Shown here piece by piece: positions 1-9,917 of a stretch of 64,000 nucleotides of DNA (position 1 is its first letter; every line of letters begins with the position of its first letter). The translations under genes and the position numbers were made by a program. Under the pieces are notes generated by a model. It was not told the DNA's origin. It was given only the letters and a program-made list of their open reading frames with translations, and searched no databases. The stretch comes from Macrolepiota albuminosa (lineage: Eukaryota > Basidiomycota > Agaricomycetes > Agaricales > Agaricaceae). The stretch lies in NCBI GenBank assembly GCA_027475525.1, contig JAMWFC010000049.1, positions 3,890,947 through 3,954,946 of the forward strand, given 5' to 3'.

Positions 1-359
1 GTACCTCCAACTATGTGTTGGAGCTGCCTCTGGCATTACAGGAATGATGCATCGTTCCTAAGTTTCATGTGTCGCTGTTGCGACCTTACAGCGCGTCTGA
101 CGATGCGCTGTTCCCTAACAGGGCAACCCTGGGCCCCTATGATTTTGGGGCTCGAGACAATGACAAATGGTTTGTCGAGTGCATAATTGGGCACCGGTGG
201 ACTGAGCGTAACACGCTCGAGTTTGAAGTACGTTGGTCCCTGGGGGACACAACATGGGAGCCACACTCCCATTGCTCCAAGTTGGCGGCACTTGACCATT
301 ATTTGGAGTTGAAGGGTGTTAAGCGCCCACATCAATTGAGTAAGCATGTCAGCGCTTAA
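1..359 (+). pseudogene. pol polyprotein C-terminus with chromodomain (copy A)
   Basis: This is the last ~118 codons of a Ty3/gypsy pol. The end of the integrase domain (FHVSLLRPYS) is followed by a chromodomain with the usual pattern, VECIIGHRW...FEVRWSLGDTTWEP, then a basic tail and TAA at 357-359. Chromodomains on such integrases bind histone marks and direct integration to heterochromatin. It closely matches the C-terminus of pol in copy B. Codons 45-50 read TGA TGC where copy B has CGA CGC, so two neighbouring CpG-to-TpG changes create a stop codon upstream of the chromodomain. The start lies outside the window. Confidence 0.9.
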
Positions 360-461
360 TTTGATCGGCAGTGCTGATTGCGGCTTGGCTGAGTTGGTCA
401 GCAGCTGTGGCTGAAACACGTCTTAAAAGGCAAAATTTCTTTTTCGCTTTTTTCCCCAACC

Positions 462-1621
462 ATGGACAGCATGCCTGTGGACCTGAGTGAACAGCAGCAG
501 CAGCAGTTTGAGAGTACGCTGTTGGTCTTATCATCGGCTGAAGGGGGGGGCAGATGGCTCCCCCGCTCGCCCAAAATGCGCCCCAGTGGGGACAATCGCA
601 ACAAGCTGTGGGCTTCCCACAGCAGCAGCAACCACCAGTGGCGGGCTACCTGCCACAGCAGCCGGTGATCAGTGGCTATCCGCCACTTCAAACCATGCAG
701 GGCAGCTTCATGCCCCAGAACACACCTGTGGGCGGCTATCAGCCCCAACAACCAGTACCGGGCGCTTATGCGCCACATCACACCGAGGGCCAATTCCAGC
801 AACAGGCCTACGGGGGGCTAGTCAGCCCCCAAGCAGCGTCGGCATGGAGGCAGCTTGCCCCTGTACCGGCAACAGGGCAACTGGGGACACATCCTTTTCC
901 CCAGTTTACCGCCCCAGCGCACTACCCTGGGATGGGTGGTGTGCCCGTAATGATGCCGTACCCCCTGGCTTGGATGGGGGCTTGGGGCGCAATGCCCCAG
1001 TACAGCGACTCGCATGAGTCGCAAGCCAAGGGAGGCCGGTCGATTTCCCTGTCGACCACAGCACCAATTGACAATCTAGAGGGACGCAAAGCATCCCTCG
1101 TGCAGGCCACCGCAGCCATTGAGAGTACAGAAACTCTCAATACAGAACGGAGCATCAGTTCATCGGCTGATGCGCCGACGGAGAGCTTGGCCAAGCTCTC
1201 CTTGCTACAGCGGCTGGAAATGCTGCACCAATCTGAGCCCAGCTCGGAAGAAGAGTCACGTCCTCAACACGACAAAGGAAAAGCACGGGCTGTCGAGCCC
1301 ACTCACAACCAGGACTTAGTCCTGGCTACCCTTCTCCAACGACTGGGAGATAATGGGTACGATGTACCCGCAGAGTCATCATTCCTCCGCGATGCGGAGG
1401 CAGTCGTCCTCATCTGCTGGATGATGGACGACATGGATCATATGCGCGCTCAGCGCAAAACAGATCTTCTTGGCCTATCGGCCATTCGTAAGCGGCAGAC
1501 TACACCTCCGAGTCGGGACACCGACTCCAGCAAAAGGGCGCGTCGGCAAGGAGTGGAGGATGCGCCCTCCTGCTCGATTAAGTCTCAAGCGTTGCTGCCT
1601 CCAGCCGGGAGGCCGGCCTAG
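462..1621 (+). pseudogene. Accessory ORF A of the gypsy family (copy A, frameshifted)
   Basis: The expected ATG is at 462 (MDSMPVDLSE, as in copy B), about 100 nt after the pol stop and just behind a pyrimidine-rich stretch. Copy A has eight Gs at 543-550 where copy B has nine, so the frame breaks there; the rest of the protein continues from the frame of the ATG at 554 to TAG at 1619-1621. The N-terminal half is rich in Gln, Pro, Gly and Tyr (low complexity, probably disordered). The C-terminal part is predicted helical, holds the conserved VPAESSFLRDAEAVV segment, and ends in a basic KRARRQ stretch that could be a nuclear signal. There is no membrane segment, signal peptide or zinc finger. 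Function unknown. The related ORF of element D (63070-63729) shows it is under family-wide conservation. Confidence 0.75.
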
Positions 1622-1770
1622 GACGGGACATCCTTCCCTATAAAGATGTCCCTGCTCCAGCTGCCCCCCGGCTTATCCAGCACCTCGCCAGTGGTGCGTC
1701 TGAGGTCGCGTCTTCGCGACCAGTATCCGTGGTGTCCACCACCCACTCTGGGGAGCAGAGTTCCAGGGGC

Positions 1771-3687
1771 ATGAGCACATGCCCCACTGAGGCTAAGGCC
1801 TCACAACCCCGAAAGGATTGTCGGGGTAAGCAACCAGAAGGGCATGCATACATTAACATGCACTTCCCCGAGGATGCCCCGAAAGGGGCCCCAGGGGCTA
1901 ACATCCCCTTTTTACCTGCTATACTGGTAGAGGGCCCACCAGCCCGACTCCCGCGGTGTGTGTGGGCTATGGACCCACGACCTGAGAAGTCAGAGCCAGA
2001 GAGGCTGCCCTCCCTGCCCTCCGACGATGATTGGTACAAGGAGCCTGAAGAGGCTCGTATGGAATCCCCTGTGCCGCACGAGACGGCGGCACAACGTATG
2101 GCGCGCGAATGGCGCAACAGCAATCGACGGGCCAAGATGGAACGTCAGGCGCAGGATAGCGCCAAGCGAGGAGCAGCCCTCCTCGAGGACCAAACCAGGT
2201 GCATCCCTGATGCACTCGGTGTTGTGATCTATCGTGATCACACTATTGAGTGCCAAAACTCATTCTTTGGCGTGGGGTTAGCTCCCCAATTCTATTGGTT
2301 GCCAGTGACCAATACCATCTTTGTCGGGCAAGAAGCCCGCGCAGCCAGGTCCTTCAAGGACGATAAACAGGGCAACGCCGTGGCGACGCCCCACAACAGT
2401 AAGGTGTACCAAGTAGCACCTTGCGGGTTTCCCCGCAGTCCTCAAGAAGTCTGCAGACTTCATGCACTGGTTAACAACCAGTTTACGCCGCTTCGTCAGC
2501 GTCAGTTGGGCTACCTCTTGCTCAACGAATTCAAGCGGGTGGCGCTCAACTGCCACCCTATGGCCCGAGACAGAGCTATGTCTCATCTACTCGACGAGGT
2601 AAAGTATAGGACTATCGCGGTACCCTTTGCGAGTCCAGAGGAGCGGGAGAACGTCCCGCAAATGATTGTGCTGTCGCGGCTCTATCGCCGCAAAGAGGGA
2701 GGGAAAATTGCCTTCGTCAGCCTTACCTTCCCTGACCCAAAGCAACCATTTGCTTTGGACTACCTGGGCTCATACGCCCTCCTTTATGGACGTCCTGGGA
2801 CGTCCAATGTATGGACCGGTCTGGCCATGGACCGAGCCATGCGCATTCATTGGTGCAGCCTCTTTGGGTTTGCGCTTGTATGCGCCCTCAGCGCCAGCCG
2901 CCCCTCCAAGGCCACGGTACACAAGTACCTGGCCTACGTCTTCACCAGGCCAGGCCTCTACAAAGAGGCCGTGGCTGAGTACAAGGCGGCTACGGGGCAA
3001 GCCTTTGTGCCCCTCCACGCCGACGACCCTAACTTCGAGGTTCGGGCTGTGGACATCCCGGAAGCGTCAGCTTCCGTGTTCACCACTTCAGACGCGTTAC
3101 GCGTCCTTCTTCACAATCAAATTCCGGTCAGCTGGGCTGACCACGCATACACTTATGGGGTCACCTACTTGGCCCATCTATTCTTCAGCGACAGCCGGCT
3201 CTACAATGAGGCGGCTGCTATCGACGACAAGAGGCTACAACGCCTCGACCACTACGGTACACCCCAGTCCATCCCTCAGTGGGATGGGTGGCACGAGGCC
3301 ACCATTGGCGATCGCCAACGCCTGATGCTCCAGCAGCAGGACAGCCGTCATGCCTACGACGACACGCTTGCCAAGGGGATGTACCTCTTCATCGGGCAAG
3401 ACATTCATGCCCGCAAGATCTGGACGCGCCAGTACCCATCCGACACTGGGGATCTTCCTGATCCCCAACCATCTGCCCTGGGGTCAACCATCGACCCCAA
3501 TCTCACACTGTCCCCCCTCCAGGATTATGACAATTTCCTGCCAGTAGCAGGACCTTTGGGCACCTCCTACGCGCCCGCACCCGAGGATGAACTCCTCGAC
3601 TACGACATGGACGACGCAACTGCCGATCCATTCCGGGAGCCTGGGGACTCTCCCATTGCCCCCGTCCCAGACTTACCAACGGCCTGA
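1771..3687 (+). CDS. Accessory ORF B of the gypsy family (copy A, intact)
   Basis: 638 aa from the first in-frame ATG at 1771. The frame is open further upstream to 1582 and overlaps the end of ORF A by about 40 nt in the -1 frame, and the ATG is not kept in copy B, so translation may really begin in ORF A. The N-terminal ~130 residues are charged and low in complexity. From about 2200 onward the protein is compact and aligns to the ORF B of the diverged element D. The best-kept blocks are GRPG at about 2795, DALRVLLHN at 3091-3117, DHAYTYGV just after, and IPQWDGW at 3271-3291. No catalytic motif, membrane helix or known fold is evident. It is not an obvious envelope protein. Function unknown; persistence in three elements argues it matters to the retrotransposon. 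Confidence 0.8.
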   Translation: MSTCPTEAKASQPRKDCRGKQPEGHAYINMHFPEDAPKGAPGANIPFLPAILVEGPPARLPRCVWAMDPRPEKSEPERLPSLPSDDDWYKEPEEARMESPVPHETAAQRMAREWRNSNRRAKMERQAQDSAKRGAALLEDQTRCIPDALGVVIYRDHTIECQNSFFGVGLAPQFYWLPVTNTIFVGQEARAARSFKDDKQGNAVATPHNSKVYQVAPCGFPRSPQEVCRLHALVNNQFTPLRQRQLGYLLLNEFKRVALNCHPMARDRAMSHLLDEVKYRTIAVPFASPEERENVPQMIVLSRLYRRKEGGKIAFVSLTFPDPKQPFALDYLGSYALLYGRPGTSNVWTGLAMDRAMRIHWCSLFGFALVCALSASRPSKATVHKYLAYVFTRPGLYKEAVAEYKAATGQAFVPLHADDPNFEVRAVDIPEASASVFTTSDALRVLLHNQIPVSWADHAYTYGVTYLAHLFFSDSRLYNEAAAIDDKRLQRLDHYGTPQSIPQWDGWHEATIGDRQRLMLQQQDSRHAYDDTLAKGMYLFIGQDIHARKIWTRQYPSDTGDLPDPQPSALGSTIDPNLTLSPLQDYDNFLPVAGPLGTSYAPAPEDELLDYDMDDATADPFREPGDSPIAPVPDLPTA

Positions 3688-3703
3688 CCATCGTATTATC
3701 TCA

Positions 3704-3732
3704 AGACCGTAGCTCGGTCTGATTGGGGGGTG
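3704..3732 (+). promoter_or_regulatory. Hairpin plus polypurine tract before 3' LTR (copy A)
   Basis: AGACCG and CGGTCT pair around a 5-nt loop (3704-3720), followed at once by ATTGGGGGGTG and the LTR start. The G-run is the polypurine tract expected to prime plus-strand DNA synthesis. The same hairpin-tract layout occurs in copy B (one CpG-to-TpG mismatch) and in diverged element D, so the stem is probably functional. Confidence 0.7.
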
Positions 3733-3967
3733 TGTAGCGTAGTCCGCTATGTGGCGCTCGCCACATAGCTTTACTTACTGTATAGTAGTAGATATTATAT
3801 TATATTTATTATAATATAATATTATTTACATTAGTATATAATTAGTCTTACCTGCTGCTTACAAAGCAGCTTATTTTTGTGTTTATACTACATAGTCAAT
3901 AGACCGGACTGGTCTGATTCTGTGCAGTGTGAACCTAAGCTCTCACAATCCCTGTAACTTTGTTACA
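3733..3967 (+). repeat. 3' LTR of gypsy copy A
   Basis: 235 bp, beginning TGTAGCG and ending GTTACA (TG...CA). It aligns along its length to the two LTRs of copy B. The centre is an AT-rich near-palindrome of TTATA/TATAA units. It lies directly after the polypurine tract and directly before the RT of the host element at 3968. Confidence 0.88.
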
Positions 3968-4626
3968 CGGTTAGTCCGAAACGCAGCCTTCCACTCGTCT
4001 CCCTCCTGGATGCACACATTGTTGTAGCCCCAGCGGACGTCCAACTTGGTGAAGTAGCGTGCACCCCGGAGGTTGTTAATGAGTTCTGAGATGAGAGGGA
4101 GCGGGTAGCGGTTCTTGATGGTCATCGCATTAAGCACACGATAATCTTGGACCAACCGGAGGGTGCCATCCTTCTTCTTGATGAAAAACACCGGGGAGGC
4201 CATCGGCGACTTTGAGGGTCAAATTCTTCCAGTTTCGAGATTCTCCCAGAGGAAGGCATCTAGTTCATCCTGCTCCTTGGGCGCCAGTGGGTACACCTTG
4301 CAGTTGGCCGGCTTCGAGTCTGGTAGGAGCTCGATGGCATGATCCCACTGCTTGCGCTCTGGGAGAGAATCAAACGAGGCCTTGGAAAAAACATCCTCAA
4401 AGTCGTGCAGGTGGCCCGGGACAGTATCCCGGAATGGGCAAGGCGAGGTATTGGTGGCGAAGGCCTGGGCCAACCATTGAGAAGTGGTCTGGCTGGCCTG
4501 GATCTTCTCTGCTGATGGCGGTGGACGCAATGCTGTGGCATAGATGTGGTCCCCTACCTCAATGGCCTCGTCTGGTGATTCCGGGCCTGGGACTGGCAGG
4601 AATTCTCCTTCACGACCGTCTTCCAT
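3968..4626 (-). pseudogene. Reverse transcriptase N-terminal part (gypsy element 2)
   Basis: Reading from 4626 down: the pre-RT linker (HDFEDVFSKASFDSLPERKQWDH), the PLAPKEQDEL segment, then [21 protein letters not shown] and the [14 protein letters not shown] block carrying the first catalytic Asp. One in-frame TGA at 4219-4221 interrupts it exactly where related elements have Arg ([10 protein letters not shown]), so a CGA-to-TGA change is likely. The reading frame ends at the copy A insertion, before the YxDD motif. Confidence 0.85.
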
Positions 4627-5115
4627 GGTGGCCTCTCCACCGCTGTGCCTGGCATCCTCATAGAGGGCCTATCTATGAGGGAACGCCAGGGGCGGAGGAT
4701 GTGTCCTGCCCAGCAGGCCCAGATGGCTGCGTGTTCCCGCACAGCGGTGCGCCGCTCTATCCTTGCCTCCTTTGCACAGGTGGCGCAGCGTCGGGGGCAC
4801 CGACTCATGCTCACCTCTCCGGTAGTCCAGTCTATTTCCAGGTTGTGCTCCCGGAGCCACGTGTATCCCAGAATCATATCCTGCTTTCCCAAGCTGGTGA
4901 CTGCAAAGGTGGCATGCTTGGTGTGGGCCCGATAGCGCAGAACCAGGTCTACAACAGCACGGATGGAGCCTGCTTCATTGGGGGTACCATCAATATTGTA
5001 GACCGGAATTGGGGAAGGGAGAGGGCGAGTCGTGAATTGGTGTCAGGCCACGTAGTCAGCATCCACAAAGAGCCTGGTGGCTCCGGAATCTAGAAGAGCA
5101 GTCATGCTCCGGGTC
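4627..5115 (-). pseudogene. Retroviral-type aspartic protease (gypsy element 2)
   Basis: The minus strand encodes LDSGATRLFVDADYVA near 5090-5040 (the catalytic DSG of retropepsins) and, after frame breaks, QDMILGYTWLREHNLEIDW near 4885-4830, the usual C-terminal protease block (ILG-WL--HNP-IDW). It lies between gag and RT as expected. Stops and frame changes make it non-functional. The protease would cut the Gag-Pol precursor. Confidence 0.7.
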
Positions 5116-5715
5116 TGCTGTGTGTCAGTTGTTTTGACCTCACCTTTAGCTGGAGCGAGTTGGTCAAGGGTGTTGAGGCTACCACGTAGCGCCTTGGAAG
5201 GCGACGTTGCCAGGCGGGGATGCGGGGTTGAGGGGGCCCGGCAGGAGGAGCTGGCGAGGCTGGGGGGCTCTTAGATATGTTGAGGGGTGGGCTTACGATC
5301 GTAGGTGCCAAAGTGTCCTCAGGGGTTGTATTGGGCTCTTCTATGGACAGACATACAAATCGATTTGCACCAAGCGACGGGGGCGTACTCTTCACCCGTC
5401 GCTCCTCTAAAAATCCTCCGGGCTCCCTCCTCCCGACGCATCCGCACTTCGCTCCTGCTCCCAGGTCTCCGGCGCTGCTGTGTCTGGAGAGGGTGCTCCG
5501 GCTCAGCGCCGGCACAGAGGAGGTAGGTTGGCACGCTGGCGGGAGGAGTCCACATCCATAGGGGCCCCCGGGGGCAGTGTGGGCCCTGCGGAGGGAGCAG
5601 GGAGGCTGGGAGGGTGGAACACAGCTGCTACGGGACGGGGGAAAGGGACCTGAGGGTGCGGGGCTGTTGCAGTGGCCGGAGCTTGGTGCAGGCTGCGCTT
5701 AAGTTCCATGAGCTG

Positions 5716-6540
5716 CTACTGGTCCCGGGCCACTCGGTACCAGGAGGCGACTTGGTTGTTGGCTGGACGTCCTTCTGCAAGGTTGTCAATACGCTCCATC
5801 AGAGTGGATTGGAGCCCTTCCCGGAAGGTGAGGCAGAGTTGCAGTCCATCGGGGTACCCGGCCTGCTCAACTAGTGCCCGGAAGGAGTCAATGTATTTGT
5901 CCAGCGAGCGCCTCCCTTGTCCGTATTGATCCCTGTCTCGGAGGACCAGCGCAGCTGCCTTGGCTGGGTTCCGGGGGAAGAACTCGTCCCGGAACTCCTG
6001 CTCAAATGCGGCCCAGTTTGCAAACCCCGCAACGCCTCCAGGGCGTCGGAAAACCCGCAGTGCGTAGGTGGCCGCTCTCCCAGACTTCATGTAGGAGAGA
6101 ACCCATGCGATTTTCAGGTCGTCCGAGACAAAGTCGTCCCCGCAGAGCTGGATATAGGTGAGGCATGACTGTAGAAATCGTTCTCCGGTCACGCGGTCAC
6201 CATCGTAGGCATCCGGGATTGCCGGTCGGGGGAGGAGCGCATGTGGGGTCCCTTGGGTCATCAGAGGATTCGGAGAGGATGGCTGAACAGCGGGGGGCAG
6301 TTCCGCTGCTGAGGTTGCAGTAGCAACCAAGGGAGTGGTGTTGAGACGCTCTAGGAGTGCCCGGAGGGAGTCGGAGATGGTTTCAGTGGTTTGTTGGAGG
6401 GTGGAGAGTTTGGCGGTGTGGTGAGTGAGGGAAGCTTGAGTAAGCTGCACTTGAGCCTCTAGGTGGAGCAAGCGAGTCCAGGCTTCATCCTGAGGAGCTG
6501 TAGCGTCCGGAGGAGTGTCTGAAGAGGCAAGCTGAGACAT
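5716..6540 (-). CDS. Gag protein (gypsy element 2)
   Basis: 274-aa open frame beginning MSQLASSDTP. A helical N-terminus (about residues 20-70) is followed by a Pro/Ser linker and the retrotransposon Gag capsid domain: PDAYDGDRVTGERFLQSC, WVLSYMKSGRAATYA, and FEQEFRDEFFP further on, about residues 100-240. A damaged CxxC zinc knuckle and a proline-rich linker lie downstream near 5500-5700 in a shifted frame. Gag forms the particle that packages element RNA. Confidence 0.8.
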   Translation of the reverse strand: MSQLASSDTPPDATAPQDEAWTRLLHLEAQVQLTQASLTHHTAKLSTLQQTTETISDSLRALLERLNTTPLVATATSAAELPPAVQPSSPNPLMTQGTPHALLPRPAIPDAYDGDRVTGERFLQSCLTYIQLCGDDFVSDDLKIAWVLSYMKSGRAATYALRVFRRPGGVAGFANWAAFEQEFRDEFFPRNPAKAAALVLRDRDQYGQGRRSLDKYIDSFRALVEQAGYPDGLQLCLTFREGLQSTLMERIDNLAEGRPANNQVASWYRVARDQ

Positions 6541-6644
6541 AGAAGGTCCAGATGCTTAAAACTGGTGGAGAAGCGGCAGATAGGAGCCAGAGAATTCTTC
6601 TGACGGCTATGGGGGGCTTCCAGACCGGAATTAGGAGACTTGTT

Positions 6645-7670
6645 CTGCTGTAAGGGCGACCTCAGGAGGTTGCAGCACTATCACACAACTGGCAGAGGGA
6701 AATCCAAAGTATATTAGAGCCAGTAACGACAGTACAATCAATAACTAATCACCTGGCAGAGGGAAATCCAAAGAGAACAAGTCTAAGGATTCCTCTGCCA
6801 GTGCGGCACATCAGTACAGGGGCAGAAGGGCGTAGAAACAACTGTACAGTATCCAACGGCCAGCTCTGGGAGGCCGGGAGAACTCCAGAGCACGGAAAAT
6901 GCTCTGGAGTTCTCTGGAAACTCCAGAAAAGGAAATTGTGACCAGACAAGAGCGAGGAGTCCCCTGACAAGACCCCAAGTTGTTGGTATGGACTGGAGGA
7001 GCTATCCCTCTGAGCTGGAGTAGTGGGACCAGGCAGTCCACAGCGGGCTCAATGCCCTCTAGGATAGCAGAAGCCAGACCAGAGGAGGCTGCAAGTCCTG
7101 AAGTAGCCCACACGGAAAACTGATTTCTGTGCACATCAGCAGTGGAGGAAGTTCTGGAGGCTACAGAGCTTTTGGAGGAGGCGATTGAGTCGTCAAGTGA
7201 TGACAACGCTGGAGCAGAGGAGCAGTGGCTGAAAACCGCATACATCATGTGCTTGCAGGTGTTCTGGGATTTGCACCCAGAGGTGATGAAATACACCACC
7301 TAAGCATGACTCGAGTGCTACATGTCAGCACATATAGTAGCACTTAGGCGACAAGAGCACAAAGTGCCCAATGTATTCAGTACAAAATATACTGATTTGA
7401 TGGTGAGAGTGCTCACTATTGAACTGCAAATGTATTTGCAGCGGAAGGCCGCAAGGCAATTGGGGGTCTCGACCTCCTGGAGCCACACTTCCAAGGAATG
7501 CTCAGCACATCGCAATCAAGACATTGGAATCAAGCTAGTGGAGGCACTAGCACAGGTGCAGGAAGTGCCCAAAGTAAAACCGGAGAGTACTTTCTATACT
7601 CCAGCAAGACAAGGGTAGCATGAGGACCCCCCACACATGCATAACCAAGACCTTAGGACAGATATGTCAG
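6645..7670 (+). mobile_element. Fragment C: 5' leader and gag start of the copy A/B family, CpG-depleted
   Basis: Collinear with copy B from its leader (about 37130) into its first ORF (about 36050), but on the opposite strand in this window. It holds the duplicated 21-bp leader repeat (6689-6709 and 6753-6773) and a gag-N reading frame (about 7130-7670). There is no LTR. Compared with copy B, nearly every CpG has become TpG or CpA; for example around 7236-7260 four CpGs of copy B are all changed. It is the oldest or most heavily mutated member of the family here. Confidence 0.8.
7130..7670 (+). pseudogene. gag N-terminal region (fragment C)
   Basis: Encodes the same acidic start (SSDDNAGAEEQWLKTAY) and core (SAHIVALRRQEHKVPNVFSTKYTD split over two frames) as the 236-aa first ORF of copy B. 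Stops TAA and TGA at about 7301-7309 replace CAA and CGA of copy B, both C-to-T changes. Similarity stops near 7670, just after the block matching copy B's ...RNHDRRTDILD. Confidence 0.8.
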
Positions 7671-8058
7671 GCCTGGATGGGCATGAGAGTACCGTGCTCA
7701 AGGTGGAGAGCGAGGCATCTGTGATGCTGCACATGTCCATGGTGGAAATGTTGAGCGACAGAGTCACGTATCAATGTATGTGCAATGGCGACCTCAGGAC
7801 TAAGGGACAGTCTCTTATCAATGATCAGGGCATCATATTTGAGGGCACTAAGCCCATTGACGAGATGCATCGTCAATTCATCATGCAGGGCCAGGATGCT
7901 TCTCCAGTCCCAGGGCGGTGCAACAATCATGATTGAGGAGACTTCCTCAATCAAGATGGCACCACAAGATGTGATGCCCCTGGTAACGGCCAGGATGACC
8001 CTATGGCACAGACTACACCACCAAACTAAATGCTACTCCAAAAAAAAAAAAAAAAAAA
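7671..8058 (+). other. Unassigned sequence ending in an A19 tract
   Basis: Downstream of the fragment C match an open frame continues to 7936 (residues such as KVESEASVMLHMSMVEML), but I do not find it in copy B and do not recognise it. The stretch ends in 19 consecutive As at 8040-8058. This might be the tail of a retroposed transcript or a simple A-run. Confidence 0.4.
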
Positions 8059-9917
8059 CAATGACAAGATCTAACATGCCTATACAAACTAATTATAACA
8101 GAAGCCATACAGACTAATTATGATGTAAGCCACTCTTTCCATAATATGGACTTCGACATAAAAGAGTGCTATGGCATTCCCAAATCTTGATATGATAGCA
8201 TTGAATTGTACATCTCGAATGACTGGATTAGCATAGCAGACTGAGATACAACAACAATTATCCTCATGATGAGAATATCTACAGTTGCTTACAAAAACAC
8301 GCTGTGTATGCTTTATCAAGAAATGATCAAGTATTTTGATCCATGTGATAAGATGAAGGACTAGACAATCTATTGTCAATAATATAGCCCATCTGTTTAT
8401 TCGCAATCTTCACGTGATGTGAACATGACTCTGAGTGTGAGCATCAGAGTGAGGCTTTGACTTTGATAGATGCATCAAGTTTTGCTTTGGCTTTAGTTTT
8501 GGTGACAGAAACAAGAAAACAGGCACAGACACAAGCACCTTTCTCCAACTCTTTCAAGTCTTTTTCTCAGCATCTATTCTGCTTGTTGTACTAGAAACAG
8601 AGACAGAGACAGAGGCACCTACAGCCAAAGCCAGAGAAGCGCCTAGAAATACACATACAAGTGCATCAGCCAATGGTGAGGTCACAGACAGCAGCACAAG
8701 CCACTGTGTACTTAAACGTGGAGTTGATGATGGAAGCAAACACTATCAATCACTGTGGTTCAACTTGGTACTTATTACTACTTGTTGTGAGCTAGAATGC
8801 TTCAATAGGTAAAATTCTGACAATTAATACAATGTAAGTACAACTTCAGCCTGTTCAATCTATGGATCAATGCGGCTTGAAACAAATCTTTTCTGCAAAT
8901 GCAACCATGGAAAAACCGTTGTATTACTTGAACAACTATGCAATGAAGCCTTATATATACCAACCTGCTAAAACAACCAAGATGTTCAGTGACATTAAGT
9001 ATGACCTTAGTGAACACTTACTTACTTATACGAAAATAACCATATGTGGTTGATATTTCCTCTCAACATCACTTCATATACGTTTACTTTTTTTTGGTGT
9101 ATAACATTGAACAATGTCTTCACACAACATCCATGTCTGAACTTCCACACGTTGATGATATACATTGTTGGCACCTGTGTACATCTCCCTACTCCTTCCG
9201 CAGAAGATGAATGAGAGAAATTGCAGACATTGGGTTCACCATTGTCACTAGACAGTACCTTAACGTTTTAAGTGGTTATAATGTCAAAAATCTAGTATTT
9301 TAGTGAGTTTTTCTATTTTACTTTATATTAGCGCTTTTTTTACATATTGTATCTTTCTAATGTCAGCTTTTATACCCATCACAACTTGCGCACATGACAC
9401 CTCACCCTAAAAGGATTCGATATGAATCAACAATTAGTTGCCACCTTTCACGTACATTGTAGCGATGACAATCAATACCTTGACGAAGTGTTCACTTATG
9501 CATATTCAGGCAATTCATACAGCTAGATGGCAGAAAATATCATTGTCAAGCACATCGTTTCCAGCCATGTAACTCAACACCATATTTTCAACACAGCTTC
9601 AAAAATCATTGTAAGTCTTCATTTACTCTTCAAGTTTACTTCAAACTCATTTTATTACAAGTGCGCATAAATTACAACACAAAACAATAATAACACATCA
9701 ATAGGTAGTATTACTTTCTTTTCATAGGTAAGTTAACTTTCATTTTCACGATTACAATACACTATATGTTTTTTTCAAACAGATTTTATTTTATTTATTT
9801 ATTTTATTATATAATAATATAATATATATTACGTATATCTACCACTTAATATATGTATTCATATCATATCATTTATCATTATCATATCTATATCTGAATA
9901 TTGGAATTGCTTGAATG
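8059..9917. other. AT-rich intergenic DNA, no gene seen
   Basis: About 1.9 kb without a convincing coding frame, protein similarity or RNA gene. It contains GACAGA-type simple repeats at 8590-8615 and a very AT-rich block at 9770-9860. Probably old, decayed repeat sequence. Confidence 0.6.

Larger units (their letters stand above)
1..3967 (+). mobile_element. Ty3/gypsy retrotransposon copy A, 3' part (cut by window edge)
   Basis: Only the 3' end lies in the window. In order it holds the C-terminus of pol with a chromodomain, ORF A, ORF B, a hairpin and polypurine tract, and the 3' LTR. The same order and closely related proteins occur in complete copy B (26595-37945, opposite strand), which defines the family. 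It is inserted inside the reverse transcriptase of another gypsy element: RT sequence of that element resumes at 3968 on the minus strand. The 5' target-site copy lies outside the window, so the expected 5-bp duplication cannot be checked here; the bases just after the LTR are CGGTT. Confidence 0.9.
3968..6600 (-). mobile_element. Ty3/gypsy element 2, 5' half, broken
   Basis: On the minus strand it runs gag (5716-6540), a damaged zinc knuckle near 5500, aspartic protease (about 4800-5115) and the first part of reverse transcriptase (3968-4626). It stops where copy A is inserted; the missing RT end, RNase H and integrase should lie beyond the left window edge. Its 5' side abuts fragment C near 6600-6645, so the 5' LTR is not visible. 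It is a different family from copies A/B: gag and protease are unlike theirs and of the usual agaric gypsy type. Confidence 0.82.

Noticed and set aside
1729..1770. GTG at 1729 as the start of ORF B
   Set aside because: Eukaryotic nuclear genes rarely start at GTG; the first ATG is at 1771 and the open frame extends further upstream.
8040..8058. A19 tract as a polyadenylation signal of a host gene
   Set aside because: No intact gene ends there; a genomic A-run or retroposed tail is more likely.
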